DNA from: a virus
Direction: 5' to 3' (one strand)
IMG/VR virus record: IMGVR_UViG_3300045110_000158
Location: 1 to 64,000 of that record
DNA: 64,000 nt
Shown here: positions 53,925 through 63,957 of the stretch, one piece after another
Position numbering within the stretch: position 1 is the stretch's first letter
Layout of the letters: every line of letters begins with the position of its first letter
Notes under the pieces: generated by a model
Databases searched by the model: none
What the model was told of the DNA's origin: nothing
The model's input: the letters and a program-made list of their open reading frames with translations, nothing else
Made by a program: the position numbers and the translations under genes

Positions 53925-54359
53925 TTAACTCTCAGTAATAGTCGTCCCGGTCGTGAGCTGTGGCGACACCCCGGATGACACAGCTAGGCTTGGTGTGATC
54001 GGCCCGCGATACAAAATCTTGCCGGCTCCAGTTAGGTTTGTGCCAACTGCGGTCCAAATCTCCGTCTCAGTGCCGCCAGTCGCGGTCGGGAAAATTACCG
54101 ACGCTGCCAATGTGCATGCGTTGCCAGACACCGTGAAGCCCGCCGTCGTGCGCGGCACGGCCATTCGGGTATAGCCTGTATAGGCCGCTTCGCTAACGGT
54201 TTGGCTGCCACCTACGCCAGGATCGGCGGTGTGAAGCGACATGTAGAGATTCGTCAGTGGGGCCGAGGCTGCGTTGTCGGCGATGTTGGCGATCGCGACG
54301 CCGTTAAAGATTAGCTTGAGAAGATCGTTGTCGAACGTACTGCCCTTACCGCCAGCCAT
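53925..54359 (-). CDS. Phage tail-fibre-type small protein (LHTADPG family), copy 2
   Basis: 144 residues with NLYMSLHTADPGVGGSQ, EAAYTGYTRMAVPR, GAGKILYRGPITP and TTGTTITES. It has the same landmarks as the 145-residue protein at 3142-3579. AGGAGG lies 6 bases upstream of ATG 54359. Neighbouring fibre genes support a tail or fibre role. Confidence 0.75.
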   Translation of the reverse strand: MAGGKGSTFDNDLLKLIFNGVAIANIADNAASAPLTNLYMSLHTADPGVGGSQTVSEAAYTGYTRMAVPRTTAGFTVSGNACTLAASVIFPTATGGTETEIWTAVGTNLTGAGKILYRGPITPSLAVSSGVSPQLTTGTTITES

Positions 54360-54371
54360 GGTGGCCTCCTA

Positions 54372-54923
54372 TTATGCGGACGCCGCGGTGAAGGTGTACG
54401 TCAGCTGCAGGATGTCCGAACTGACCACCGCCTTAGGAGAGCCAAACTGTGCACCAGAGAACAGTACGCCGCTGGTGCCGTTGATCGCTGAGGACGAGAT
54501 CAGGAACGCGCCATAGACGTTTATCGTTGCGTTGAATGTAAACGATGCCTGGTTTGCCGCATTGGTGATCGACTGGCTCGCCGGAGGTTGCGACTGCCAG
54601 GACTGCCGGGTCCCGGCTGTGTACTGTGTCACCTCGCCGGCATTCGCCGCGATCGTGGCTGCTGTATCGCTTGCCAGAAGGGTGTAATTATTGGCGAACA
54701 AGGCGATGAACCAGTTGTTCACCACCGACTGAGAGCCAAGCGCAGCCCCCAAGAGGTAGTTAAGTCCCTGGTTGACAACGATGTTTTTACATTCAAACTC
54801 GTCGATCACCCGCTTGTCCCGGATGATTTTCCCAAGGAAGCGTCCGCCGATCATCTGCCGGACAGGTACCAGCAATCGCCGATCGGGAACCAGCAGCGGC
54901 TGCGCGCGAGGAATCGGCAACAT
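54372..54923 (-). CDS. Tail-fibre-type beta protein, 183 aa
   Basis: Start fixed at ATG 54923, which has AGGAGGG just upstream; the longer frame would invade the opposite-strand gene. RDKRVIDEFECKNIVVNQGL, then NYLLGAALGSQS and NWFIALFANNY form the pattern of small phage tail proteins (NxVVNxGLNxLL...WxxxLF). The C-terminal half is beta-rich. Only 24 bases separate it from the divergent plus-strand gene. Confidence 0.7.
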   Translation of the reverse strand: MLPIPRAQPLLVPDRRLLVPVRQMIGGRFLGKIIRDKRVIDEFECKNIVVNQGLNYLLGAALGSQSVVNNWFIALFANNYTLLASDTAATIAANAGEVTQYTAGTRQSWQSQPPASQSITNAANQASFTFNATINVYGAFLISSSAINGTSGVLFSGAQFGSPKAVVSSDILQLTYTFTAASA

Positions 54924-54947
54924 CGGAAACCCTCCTAAGGTTAGACC

Positions 54948-55325
54948 ATGAGCATGTGGCAGAGCGGTACCTTCTACATCGGCGAAACCTGGGTCATCTC
55001 CGGCTACGTCCGGGACGCTAACGGCAATATCGAAGACCTCACCGGAGCCACCATACAATTGCGCGTCACACTGGGCAATTCGGTGATCTTCGACCTGACG
55101 ACGCCGGCCGATGGTGCGATCCTCCAACCTCCCACCGCGGGCGCCTACCTGTTCGAGATCACCCCGGACCAGCAGGCAGGGTTGGCCCTAACCACTTACC
55201 GGTACGAGGCCCGGGCCATCCTTGCCGATGGCTCCATCAGCGTCCAGAACATCGGTGAAATCACCGTCATCCCCTCCAAGTTTGTGAACTTCCCAGTTCC
55301 GCCTAGCATTGTCCTGGTAGCCTAA
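54948..55325 (+). CDS. Plus-strand gene inside the late minus block: beta-sandwich tail protein, 125 aa
   Basis: MSMWQSGTFYIGETWVISGY, then NIEDLTGATIQLRVTLGNSV and AGAYLFEITPDQQAGLALTT. It is an Ig/BppU-like N-terminal beta-sandwich of the sort found on baseplates and tails. AAGG precedes ATG 54948. It is the only convincing plus-strand gene in 42-64 kb. Its start is 24 bases from the divergent gene's ATG, and its 3' end overlaps the lysozyme gene's stop by 4 bases. Its promoter must lie in the neighbouring coding sequence. Confidence 0.75.
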   Translation: MSMWQSGTFYIGETWVISGYVRDANGNIEDLTGATIQLRVTLGNSVIFDLTTPADGAILQPPTAGAYLFEITPDQQAGLALTTYRYEARAILADGSISVQNIGEITVIPSKFVNFPVPPSIVLVA

Positions 55326-56302
55326 GCGACAGCTTCACCGGCAGCCAGAATCTCGTCGATCTCCAGGAACAGCGCCTCGGCCTCGGCTTTGATCTCGACA
55401 TCCATGCGGCCGATCGGACCCCAGTGCTTGCGCAGATTGCGGATGCCGACAGCCGCGCTCTCGACCGCGAAGGCCGGGCAGACCTTGGTCAGCTCCTGGA
55501 ACTGCGCACCCGCGCCGCTGCCGTAGTTGTCCCAATCGTCCTCGCCGCAGCTCACGTCCTGCTCAAATGCCGCCAGCTGGCACTGCGGCTCAGGCTGCTC
55601 CAGCGCATGAAGATACTCGTCAAACAACGTCTCAGCGTCGATCGCGCAGACGCGGTAATTCCAGCTGGTCTGGAACAGCCCGGCCTCGCAGGTGTCACTT
55701 TCATAGTTCGTGGCGCTTTGATCCCGCCCACAGCAATGCTCGCCGGAGCTTTCCCGCATCCCGAGCCCGAGCAGGAACACGAACACATGGCGCAGCGTAT
55801 TGCGACTGGTGACGTTGTTGCTCATGCCGAGCTTCTGGAACTGACTACGGTAGAGCGCCAGCGCATCGTGATCGCTGTCGCCGGTCTCGGCCTTGGCGAT
55901 CTCGTGCGCCGTCATATCGCCGCGCTGGAACTTGCGAACGCACGTAGCGTAGGCCAGCGCCATGCCCTTGACGTACCCCTCGGGCGCCACACCACGATCG
56001 TCCCAGAGTAGATCGGAAACGTCGCTCCCAACTGCGGCCATCTCGATCTCGTGGATGACCGCCTGTGGTAGTGGCTTGAGCATCGGCGTCGGATAGGGCG
56101 GCAGATCGTAAACCTCTTCGAGCTTGGCCCACGTTTCAGAACCGATCATACCGTCGTTGTCGAGATTGTGGTCGTCCTGGAACTTCCTCACCGCCTTCTC
56201 GGTCTCGGGGCCGAACGAGCCATCCACCTCGCACAGCAGGCACTCCTGTACGAGGCGCACCAGCGAGCCGTAGTCGCCATCACCAATCGTAGGTCGGTCC
56301 AT
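55322..56302 (-). CDS. Tail-associated lysozyme: peptidoglycan-binding domain plus transglycosylase/lysozyme-like domain
   Basis: 326 residues. Residues about 10-65 are a PG_binding_1 domain (YGSLVRLVQECLLCEVDGSF then GPETEKAVRKFQDDHNLDND, GMIGSETWAKL). The rest has a lysozyme-like core with FLLGLGMRESSGEHC, where Glu would be catalytic, and SDTCEAGLFQTSWNYR, the GLFQ(T/I)S signature of goose-type and chitosanase-like enzymes. Many Cys suggest disulphides. It probably opens the cell wall during DNA entry or aids lysis. It lies between nozzle-like and fibre genes. Confidence 0.8.
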   Translation of the reverse strand: MDRPTIGDGDYGSLVRLVQECLLCEVDGSFGPETEKAVRKFQDDHNLDNDGMIGSETWAKLEEVYDLPPYPTPMLKPLPQAVIHEIEMAAVGSDVSDLLWDDRGVAPEGYVKGMALAYATCVRKFQRGDMTAHEIAKAETGDSDHDALALYRSQFQKLGMSNNVTSRNTLRHVFVFLLGLGMRESSGEHCCGRDQSATNYESDTCEAGLFQTSWNYRVCAIDAETLFDEYLHALEQPEPQCQLAAFEQDVSCGEDDWDNYGSGAGAQFQELTKVCPAFAVESAAVGIRNLRKHWGPIGRMDVEIKAEAEALFLEIDEILAAGEAVA

Positions 56303-56305
56303 CGT

Positions 56306-57406
56306 TTATGGTCTCCCGTTCGGAAACCCCGAGCCACGGATGATCGTGACGTCGAGGTGATCGCCGATCGCCGCCGACTGCGTCGGCGAGCCTCCATTCT
56401 GCAGTGCAGCAATGTACTGGTTCAGCCCATCCTGCCGGCGGTACATCGCTGCAGCACTGACCGCATCCGGGAAAACGTACTTGGTCTCCGTCATGTTGGC
56501 CGTCTTGCCGCCGTCTAACCCGATACAGACGCCCTTGGTCGTCATGAACATGATCGCCGACTCGACCGGCGTCGTTGCTATAAGCGGCACCTGAGGCGGA
56601 TTTCCAAGCTCACCAGGGATGTACACCATGGAGCCAGGGATCACCTCCGAGTCCATGGCCCACACACGCTTCATCTCGGCGAAGGTCGGCCCGGTCAGGA
56701 ACCACAACCCCTCTTTCGTCCCGACGTAGATGCCGTCAGTCACCGTCCCAAGCATGGTGATGTCGGCCTCGAACAGCTTGTACCCGGACGTCGCGTCGAC
56801 GTAGTTGTAGAGAAAAAGCTCAGTCGCCCACAACGTACGGCCTTGGCCAAGATAGAGTCTACCATTGTAGTAGGTGATGCAGGTCGCGTGCGGTGGCTGC
56901 TTCAGAAGCCGCCCGGCGATCGGTGGTAGCGTCTCTGTCGGGTTGACCACCGGTGAGAGCCAGAGGTCATCCGGATCGCCCCATGGGCCCCAGCTGCGCC
57001 CAGGGATGCTCACCAGGCCACGGTCGATTTCACCCACGTAATAGACCAGATCGCCCACCTGGGCATACGCCAGCGGCAGCATGCCGGCGGCCGGGTCCGT
57101 GCCGATGAACGCCAGCGGCTGGTGAGAGTAATCCGGGTTGATGACACTCAGCTCACTGTCGACCACCCCCAGGACAGTCCCTTGAAACGCCGTAAACAAC
57201 GAGTGCACATTGCCACGGAGCTTCAACGTGTAGCCGCGCCGCCGGGATGGCTGCCCGGTATCATCCAAGACGACATTCCTGGCTCGGACTAAATCTTTGG
57301 GGTCCAGCCGTTCTGGTTGCAGCGTGTTCTTGAGTCCGGTCCAGCTGTTCAGGACCTTGCCAACCTCGGCAATCTGGGCACCGGCTTGTGGGTCAGGTTT
57401 TGCCAT
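56306..57406 (-). CDS. Beta-propeller tail protein, tail-nozzle-like, 366 aa
   Basis: ATG 57406 overlaps the ejection-protein stop (TGATG). NSWTGLKNTLQPERLDPKDL, then RARNVVLDDTGQPSRRRGYT is the opening typical of short-tailed phage tail-tube/nozzle proteins with propeller folds (NxxxGLxNxxxPExL...NVxxDxxGxxxRRxGY). Later blades are YYNGRLYLGQGRTLWATELF and GIYVGTKEGLWFLTGP. It probably forms the distal tail tube. Length is a little short compared with T7 gp12. Confidence 0.75.
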   Translation of the reverse strand: MAKPDPQAGAQIAEVGKVLNSWTGLKNTLQPERLDPKDLVRARNVVLDDTGQPSRRRGYTLKLRGNVHSLFTAFQGTVLGVVDSELSVINPDYSHQPLAFIGTDPAAGMLPLAYAQVGDLVYYVGEIDRGLVSIPGRSWGPWGDPDDLWLSPVVNPTETLPPIAGRLLKQPPHATCITYYNGRLYLGQGRTLWATELFLYNYVDATSGYKLFEADITMLGTVTDGIYVGTKEGLWFLTGPTFAEMKRVWAMDSEVIPGSMVYIPGELGNPPQVPLIATTPVESAIMFMTTKGVCIGLDGGKTANMTETKYVFPDAVSAAAMYRRQDGLNQYIAALQNGGSPTQSAAIGDHLDVTIIRGSGFPNGRP

Positions 57407-60400
57407 CACTGCACCGGTATGTTGCCGTACTGAAGCATCCCGCGACCAGCGATATCCCGCGGCTGTACTCCAATCGGTAGACCTGTCGATCGCGCCTGCG
57501 CGAGCTGCTGCTGGTGCAATTGAAGCGATCGTATGAAGCTAGCCTGCGGCGGCAGCATGCCAGGATGCTCTACCTGCCACCGTTGCGCTTCAGCCATCCA
57601 GGTGTCGAACGACCCTTGGTCACCTTGCGCCACCGCCTGCCTTAGATGCTGGCTGATGTTCGCCGAACTCGCCTGGCGCATGGCGCGCAGTCCAGATTCT
57701 TCCCGAGCCACCTCCTGGTACTCAGCCTGCTTCTGCGGCTTGAGACCCATCGCGGTCAGCGCGTAGTCGAGAGCACTCGGGCTCATCGGCAGCTTCTGCC
57801 CTTGATTGTCGACAAACCCATCACGACCAAGCCTGTAAGCTTTCATCGGTCCGCTAATCAGTCCAGGCATCATCCGGCCCAAGCCTTCGAGGTAGTCACC
57901 ATTCAAGATATCCCCTGCCGCTTTGACCATCTGAAACCCTTGGTCAATTGCCGGACCAACCATAGACTTAGCCCAGTCCTTCTCCACATCTTCCCACTTA
58001 CGCTTCTCGGTGAAGATTTTCAGACTTGCTGTACCGGGTATGATCTCTCCTTCACCCCAATTCGCAAAGTCCACCCCTGCTGCACGCGGCAACCCACGAG
58101 CGATGATCTCGCCCATGTCCTTGCCAAACAGGTTCGACAGGAAACCGCGATACGACGCCGTTATGTCGTGATCATCGCGGCCCGTAACCGAGTTCATGAA
58201 CTTGTCGTAGACTGAAGCCATTACCGACACTGCCGGCAGCCCCAACGTGCCAGCCAACATCGTCGTTGCTGCCACATGACCACCCAGCCACGTAAGAGCA
58301 TCTTTTCGCGCCTGCGGGTCGCCTTTGAATACGTCGTACACCTCATGGTAAAGCTTGTTGGCCAGATTGATATTCCACGTCTGGAATTGCATGGTCATCG
58401 GCGTGTAAGAACCAAGGAAACCACTTCTACCCATCTGCCGTGCGCCAAGAGCCGCACTGTAGTAGCCCTGGCTGTCGCCAATCGCGCGGTCGATAAATTG
58501 TTCTCTCGACAGTGTGGGGTGGCCTTTTGCCGTGTAAAGCTCATCGGCAGCAAGGCCCATGATCACTCTAGGAGCAAGATCGGCATACGTGCCCAGCGTG
58601 TTCGCCGCTTTCAGCGCCGTACCAGTCAATGCTGGATGCTCGCTTACTGACGCAGTGTACGATCCCAACGACCCCCGTAGCTCCATCCCCATGATCGTAT
58701 CGATTTGCGCTGGTGTGAGTGTACTTTTCTCTAGACCCTCGCGTGTGATCCCAGCCGTCAACCCGTCCGGACTTCGAACTGTTGCAGCAAGAGCCTTCAT
58801 AGTCGGCGCCACTGCCCGCGTCATTGCCGCAAGCGCTGGACCGTAACCAGCAAGACCGGAGCCCTGCAGCTTGGCAAGCTCCGGAGCGCCAGTCATCGCC
58901 AGTTGGCTCAACTGCATCGGAACATACGCCGGGCTCATGCCGATATGCAGGAAATTGGTAAACTGACGAAGTCCACTTTTCCAATCTTGAGGTACGTAAG
59001 TCTGCCTGAGCCGCTGCCCACGCATCAACTCGCCTACCGTATCCGCGAGACCCAGCTTTGTGTTCAGATCAACATCAGGATTGCTGTTGGCATTCTCGAC
59101 ATCTTTCAGCATGCCGGCTTCCGCTGCGCTGACCTCATGCGCCAGCGATCGACGAGCAAGACTGAACGCTGAGACGTCTGCTGCGTATCCCTGACTTTTC
59201 AGCATGTCCTTGCTGAAACCCTGCACATTCTGCCGATGCGCCATCAACCTGTTCATTGATGTCTCAGGCGTCATGCTCAAAAGCGTACGCTGTAAATCCT
59301 GCACCGCCGCATAATGCGCCTTGTCCAACTCAGGTTGCAGACTCGCATCTGCTCCTGCAGGAGCTACCGGGCGGTTTGCTCGCAACCGCTCGATGACATC
59401 CTGCGTCGCTTGCGAGGCAACTCTGTTAAAAATATGCGGGTCAAATATCTTGCCGCTCGCTAACCCCTCTGCCGACAGCAGCCCAGCTTTCTGCGCCTCC
59501 TGCATTACTTTCTCTAACGCACCCAACTGGGCAGGAGTCTCCACCCGCGTATAGAACGTACCATGCTGGTTGCCCTGCATGATCGCTACATCGTTGATGC
59601 CGTTCTTTTGCAAATGATCGTAAAACTTGGAAAGCACATCCTGATCGACTACTGGTTTGCCGGGCTTCCCGGTTTCCTCGTCTATCGCGCCCGGCTGCGT
59701 AACCAGCTTACCGGTAGCGAAGAAATCCCCCTTGCGCCCGAGATGGAAATACGGCTCCTTGAGCATTCTCTTTTGTTCGGCTTCTGCCAACTTGATCGCT
59801 TCACCAAGCCGACCAATCTGGGATTCCAACTTGGCTTGCTGATCTACAAGCTCCTTTGGGTAATCTTTTTTGAACTCTATCTCAGAAAGCTGTGTATCTA
59901 TCGCAGCCTTCTGAGTAGTCAGTTGTTTGTTGAATTCCTTGTTAGCTGCGATCCTATCGTTCAATTCCTTCTGCCAGAATTTTTCGCCCTCTTTCGGCTG
60001 GTTGGTCAGATCACTACGACCATCGAACTTCCTGAACGCATCATCCGTTGCTAACCCAACAGCGCGCTCTGATGCCTGCAGATTATGCACGGCGGTCATC
60101 TGTCCCAGCATCGACATGGTCGAGCGCCACGTATTGTACGCCTCTTGAACACCAGGAATTTTGCCAGCCTGGTTCCACAAATCTTTGACAGCCTGGAATT
60201 GCCGCACCCGTGTCGGGTCATCTTTGATGTCGTCAATGTAATCAGCAATTCCACGATCTGGGTGGAACCCGTAGGATGTCGACGCCGCCATGGTCTGCTT
60301 CAAAAGCTCTTTCCCCTCCGCAGGAAGTGCCCTGGATTGCTGGTCGGCAACTATAGCCGCTTTCCCAATCTGCTTTTTTCGAGGGTCCTCTGCATGCAGC

Positions 60401-63400
60401 GAATCAACGTACTCCTGTATATTTTCAGAAAGCTTATTGTACTCCGGGTTTCTGGCGAGCCACTCACCAGGACTCCAACCTTTCGCCGTACGCAGCCATG
60501 ACCTGACGTTAAGTGAGCCGTTAAAAAGCTTCTCACTTAGCGACCTGTCAGCTGCATCAGCAGCAGCTGCTGCAGTGCCTGTTCCTTTGTTCGCCACACG
60601 GGCGTAGCTGTCAGGTCCTAGCCACTCATTTGGATACTCTCTCTGCTCCTTCATCAGATCGTCACCATACGACATGATGCGATCGAAAGCGTTGTACAGC
60701 CTAGGGTCCAAGCCGATAAAACCTCGCACCGTATCGACGATCCGATCCCAGAGGCTGGTACCCTTCACCATCTGGGACTTCAGGAAATCACGATAAGTCG
60801 GATTAGCCATCGCCTCCGACAGCATTTCATGCGCGTCGGTTATGCCGGCATGATCCCCTTTGTCTTTGAGTTGATCGTAGATGCCTCGCATGACTTTTGC
60901 TGCGGGACTGTCACCTTCCAAGGCCCGATGCATTACCGCGTGCACCATCTCGTGGACGGAGGTCACCGCAGCGTTCGCCGCATTGTAGAGCGCTGAGGTC
61001 TTCTGCTTGGTGAAGTACTCGCCTTCTTTATCGGTGACCCCATCCCGGAAAACTGTCTTCGCATCCTCAGGCAAGAATGGCTTGAGCTTCGCTACAATCT
61101 CGGCAGTCTCCGGATCGGGAGTGTGTTCGATAATATGATCGGCAACATCGGTAAGCGGGACACCACGCTGGTGCAGGTCCGTCACATCGGCATCGAGCTG
61201 CGTCACCGGCAGACCATCACGTGAGGCGATCACTCGCGCGCGTGAGTCACTCTGAGCCCGCACCTCCTGCAGCACCTTCTCTTGGGCACCCAGGTACTCG
61301 CTGATCTTAGCCTGCATCGGCTTGCTGATTTGTGTCAGACCTCCAAGATTATCCGCCTCGATATCGGCCTCAGGGTTGGCCGCCAAAGCTTCACGTAGCG
61401 CTTCCGGGCTGTCCGCTTTCCGGATATTAGCCAGCCATTGCTCGTGTTGATCAAGTGCAGCAACTGCGTCCTCACGGCCTCCCAACGCTTTGCGCAAGCT
61501 ACTCAATGCCCGTTGTGCAACCGACAGTCTAGCATCGAGATCACCTGTTGGTGCAGGCTTCGCCTCAGCAGTAGGTGTCGGTGCCAAGTCTGGAGATGCC
61601 TCAGCCTCAGCAGGTCGTTGTGCAGCTGCCTCAACCTGGTTGCGCAGCCGCGTCAACCGGACATTGAGCGACAAAGCCAACCCAGGATTTTTCTCAACAT
61701 TCGGCAGTAACTTCTCTAGCGTTTCAGCCTCATCAGCAGACTTGGTCTTGATCTCTGAATCAGGAAGCGCATCGATATGAGCCGCGATCCCATTAAGCGC
61801 AGCTACACGATCTTCTGCGCTACTGATCGGAGTAGCAGTAGCTGGGGGCGGCGGAGGTTTAGTCCTGGTCTCATCCAGCATCTGTCTTAAATTGTCTAAA
61901 GCCTCCGTAGCCTTGGCAGACTGTTGCTCTCGTTGCGCCGCCCGCTCCGGTGTTTCCCATGTCGGAGGAACCAAGGGTTCAGTCACTGGTGTGGCCGGAG
62001 CCTCTGGCGCTACACCGGGCGGCGTTTCAGGTGGCCGCTCCAAAACTGCCTTCTCTACTTCATCCCAGATATCAAGCCTGTCAGCCCATTTCGCCTGCAG
62101 CTTTGTCGGGTCTTTACCTTCTTTTGCCCGGCTAGCAATCTCGTCGATCAACGGCTGACGCATCGTTGCCTTGGCTTCAGGTGTTGCTGCGTCATACAGT
62201 TCTTTACCTGCTTTGATCGCACCCTTGGTGAAATCCAATACAGGAGGAGGTGCCGCAGGAGCTGCAGGTTCAGCTGCCGCAGGCTCAGCTGCCGCAGCTG
62301 CCGCAGCTGCCGCAGGCTCAGCTGCCGCAGCAGGTTCGGCCTTCGCGGTCTCTTCCATTCGCCGCGAGAATTCCTGCCCCAACAACTCATTAGCTCGTAA
62401 CGCTCTGGGGTCTTCCGGGTTAGTAGCCAACCACTGTTGCACATAGTGAAGCCGACCCATCAGATCGGTGGCACCCATATCCTGCAGCGATGCCCCTTCT
62501 TGGATAATCCCTGGTGGCGACCCTGATTTAGGCGAAGGTGGGGGTAGCTGTTTTGGTTGCTGTCCCAACGCCTCTGTTGCCGCAGCAGCTGCTTCAGCTT
62601 CTTCAGCCGCACGCCGCTGTTGCTCCTGCACAAGCTGCCGAAGTTCTTCGGCTTCTGCCTGTGTCCGCGGTGGCTTCAGAACATCTATACGTCCAGCTAT
62701 CTCACCAGCCGGTATTTCATTTACCGGCCCTCGCATTTCGAGCGGGACAACACCGGGCTGGTACTCTATCTGCCTAGGCAGTTCAGGTATCGCAGGTGCC
62801 GGTTCCATCTCCGCCGATCGTCGCGTGAACTCCTGCCCCAATAACCGGGAAGCATCCAACGCATCAGCGTCTTGCGGATCAATCTTTAGAGACTCTTGCA
62901 CCTTGCTAAATCGCTGCCACAACTCTGTCGGCGATAGTTCCTGCAGCGGCGGACCCCCAGCAACCGGCTCTCCTGGTACCGGTCGCTCTGACAATGGCGT
63001 CGACACTGTACGCGGCGCCGGTAACTGCCGCTCAGGAGGAATGAGCGCCTGGTCAGTACTCTTAGTTAGGTCCTCATCAGTTACGTGCGCCGCTGGCTTT
63101 CCAGTAAGCGCACGCATACCGCCAAACGCACCACCAATGATTCCACCAAGCGCCGCACCGCTCAAAGCCGAGTGCACAACAGCACCTGCCCGATCCGCAA
63201 ATCCGCGATTCGGATCACCCATGAACTGGGTCAGTGCTTCAGTTCCACCACCAGCAATGCCTTGCGCTGCTGCAGAATGCGCAACTCCCGATAAAATCCC
63301 CTCCTTAAAGAACGATGGCAACTTCCCGGGCAACACTCCCTGCAAAGCTGCTTCCGGTATTCCAAGCAACGCAGCCCTGCCTGGATGCTTAAGCTCGCCA

Positions 63401-63948
63401 GTTTCACCGATCTCCCGCTCGACGTTTGCACCAGTCACAAACGGATACGTTGCTGCTGAAGCACCTAGCAGACGAGGCAAAACCGAAGGTGCCACTCTAG
63501 CAGCTAAAGCTGCAGCCCCTGCTCCAGCTGCCCCGACTGCAGCCTCTGGAGCCAATGCTGCTCCAATCGCGCTTCCACCAAGAGCTGTGACCCCCATCGG
63601 CACCATGCGCGCAATGTTGTAGGCAATCCCGGTGGGCGACCAAGGACTAGCTTCCAAATCCGGGCGCGCATACGACTGCTCATCACGGTGGCGCTCTTCA
63701 GCAAATTCAGCAAGGGATTTGGCCATATCAGACGCGCCAGCCATCTGAGCCCCAGCTTGAAGTGCGCGTGCTCCTTCCTTGAGCGCTCCATGAAAGCCAG
63801 ACATGATACCGGAGGTGAACCAGTCACCGGTGCCAGTCGCAGGAACCTCGGCCGGCAGCGTTCGCGTCGGCAACGCCGACGTACCTGGCTCAGACGGCGG
63901 CAGGTAGCTGTCAAACCGCGGAGTATAACTGTCAAACCACCCAGCCAT
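57406..63948 (-). CDS. Giant internal virion / DNA-ejection protein, 2180 aa
   Basis: The N-terminus (MAGWFDSYTPRFDSYLPPSE) is followed by a small-residue membrane-active-like region (ALAPEAAVGAAGAGAAALAA). Next come about 500 residues of Ala/Pro/Glu linkers, and a helix SVHEMVHAVMHRALEGD with a zincin-like HExxH at about 998-1002. The rest is helical, including FHLGRKGDFFATGKLVTQPG and a C-terminal region with LGSYTPMTMQFQTWNINLAN. This mosaic is typical of large polyvalent proteins packaged in short-tailed phage heads that form the trans-envelope channel. No RNA polymerase motifs were found, so it is not an N4-type virion RNA polymerase. Confidence 0.75.
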   Translation of the reverse strand: MAGWFDSYTPRFDSYLPPSEPGTSALPTRTLPAEVPATGTGDWFTSGIMSGFHGALKEGARALQAGAQMAGASDMAKSLAEFAEERHRDEQSYARPDLEASPWSPTGIAYNIARMVPMGVTALGGSAIGAALAPEAAVGAAGAGAAALAARVAPSVLPRLLGASAATYPFVTGANVEREIGETGELKHPGRAALLGIPEAALQGVLPGKLPSFFKEGILSGVAHSAAAQGIAGGGTEALTQFMGDPNRGFADRAGAVVHSALSGAALGGIIGGAFGGMRALTGKPAAHVTDEDLTKSTDQALIPPERQLPAPRTVSTPLSERPVPGEPVAGGPPLQELSPTELWQRFSKVQESLKIDPQDADALDASRLLGQEFTRRSAEMEPAPAIPELPRQIEYQPGVVPLEMRGPVNEIPAGEIAGRIDVLKPPRTQAEAEELRQLVQEQQRRAAEEAEAAAAATEALGQQPKQLPPPSPKSGSPPGIIQEGASLQDMGATDLMGRLHYVQQWLATNPEDPRALRANELLGQEFSRRMEETAKAEPAAAAEPAAAAAAAAAEPAAAEPAAPAAPPPVLDFTKGAIKAGKELYDAATPEAKATMRQPLIDEIASRAKEGKDPTKLQAKWADRLDIWDEVEKAVLERPPETPPGVAPEAPATPVTEPLVPPTWETPERAAQREQQSAKATEALDNLRQMLDETRTKPPPPPATATPISSAEDRVAALNGIAAHIDALPDSEIKTKSADEAETLEKLLPNVEKNPGLALSLNVRLTRLRNQVEAAAQRPAEAEASPDLAPTPTAEAKPAPTGDLDARLSVAQRALSSLRKALGGREDAVAALDQHEQWLANIRKADSPEALREALAANPEADIEADNLGGLTQISKPMQAKISEYLGAQEKVLQEVRAQSDSRARVIASRDGLPVTQLDADVTDLHQRGVPLTDVADHIIEHTPDPETAEIVAKLKPFLPEDAKTVFRDGVTDKEGEYFTKQKTSALYNAANAAVTSVHEMVHAVMHRALEGDSPAAKVMRGIYDQLKDKGDHAGITDAHEMLSEAMANPTYRDFLKSQMVKGTSLWDRIVDTVRGFIGLDPRLYNAFDRIMSYGDDLMKEQREYPNEWLGPDSYARVANKGTGTAAAAADAADRSLSEKLFNGSLNVRSWLRTAKGWSPGEWLARNPEYNKLSENIQEYVDSLHAEDPRKKQIGKAAIVADQQSRALPAEGKELLKQTMAASTSYGFHPDRGIADYIDDIKDDPTRVRQFQAVKDLWNQAGKIPGVQEAYNTWRSTMSMLGQMTAVHNLQASERAVGLATDDAFRKFDGRSDLTNQPKEGEKFWQKELNDRIAANKEFNKQLTTQKAAIDTQLSEIEFKKDYPKELVDQQAKLESQIGRLGEAIKLAEAEQKRMLKEPYFHLGRKGDFFATGKLVTQPGAIDEETGKPGKPVVDQDVLSKFYDHLQKNGINDVAIMQGNQHGTFYTRVETPAQLGALEKVMQEAQKAGLLSAEGLASGKIFDPHIFNRVASQATQDVIERLRANRPVAPAGADASLQPELDKAHYAAVQDLQRTLLSMTPETSMNRLMAHRQNVQGFSKDMLKSQGYAADVSAFSLARRSLAHEVSAAEAGMLKDVENANSNPDVDLNTKLGLADTVGELMRGQRLRQTYVPQDWKSGLRQFTNFLHIGMSPAYVPMQLSQLAMTGAPELAKLQGSGLAGYGPALAAMTRAVAPTMKALAATVRSPDGLTAGITREGLEKSTLTPAQIDTIMGMELRGSLGSYTASVSEHPALTGTALKAANTLGTYADLAPRVIMGLAADELYTAKGHPTLSREQFIDRAIGDSQGYYSAALGARQMGRSGFLGSYTPMTMQFQTWNINLANKLYHEVYDVFKGDPQARKDALTWLGGHVAATTMLAGTLGLPAVSVMASVYDKFMNSVTGRDDHDITASYRGFLSNLFGKDMGEIIARGLPRAAGVDFANWGEGEIIPGTASLKIFTEKRKWEDVEKDWAKSMVGPAIDQGFQMVKAAGDILNGDYLEGLGRMMPGLISGPMKAYRLGRDGFVDNQGQKLPMSPSALDYALTAMGLKPQKQAEYQEVAREESGLRAMRQASSANISQHLRQAVAQGDQGSFDTWMAEAQRWQVEHPGMLPPQASFIRSLQLHQQQLAQARSTGLPIGVQPRDIAGRGMLQYGNIPVQ

Positions 63949-63957
63949 CGTTCTTAC

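Noticed and set aside
57406-63948. N4-type virion RNA polymerase
   Set aside because: The size is suggestive, but no polymerase motifs were found and the sequence has ejection-protein features instead.
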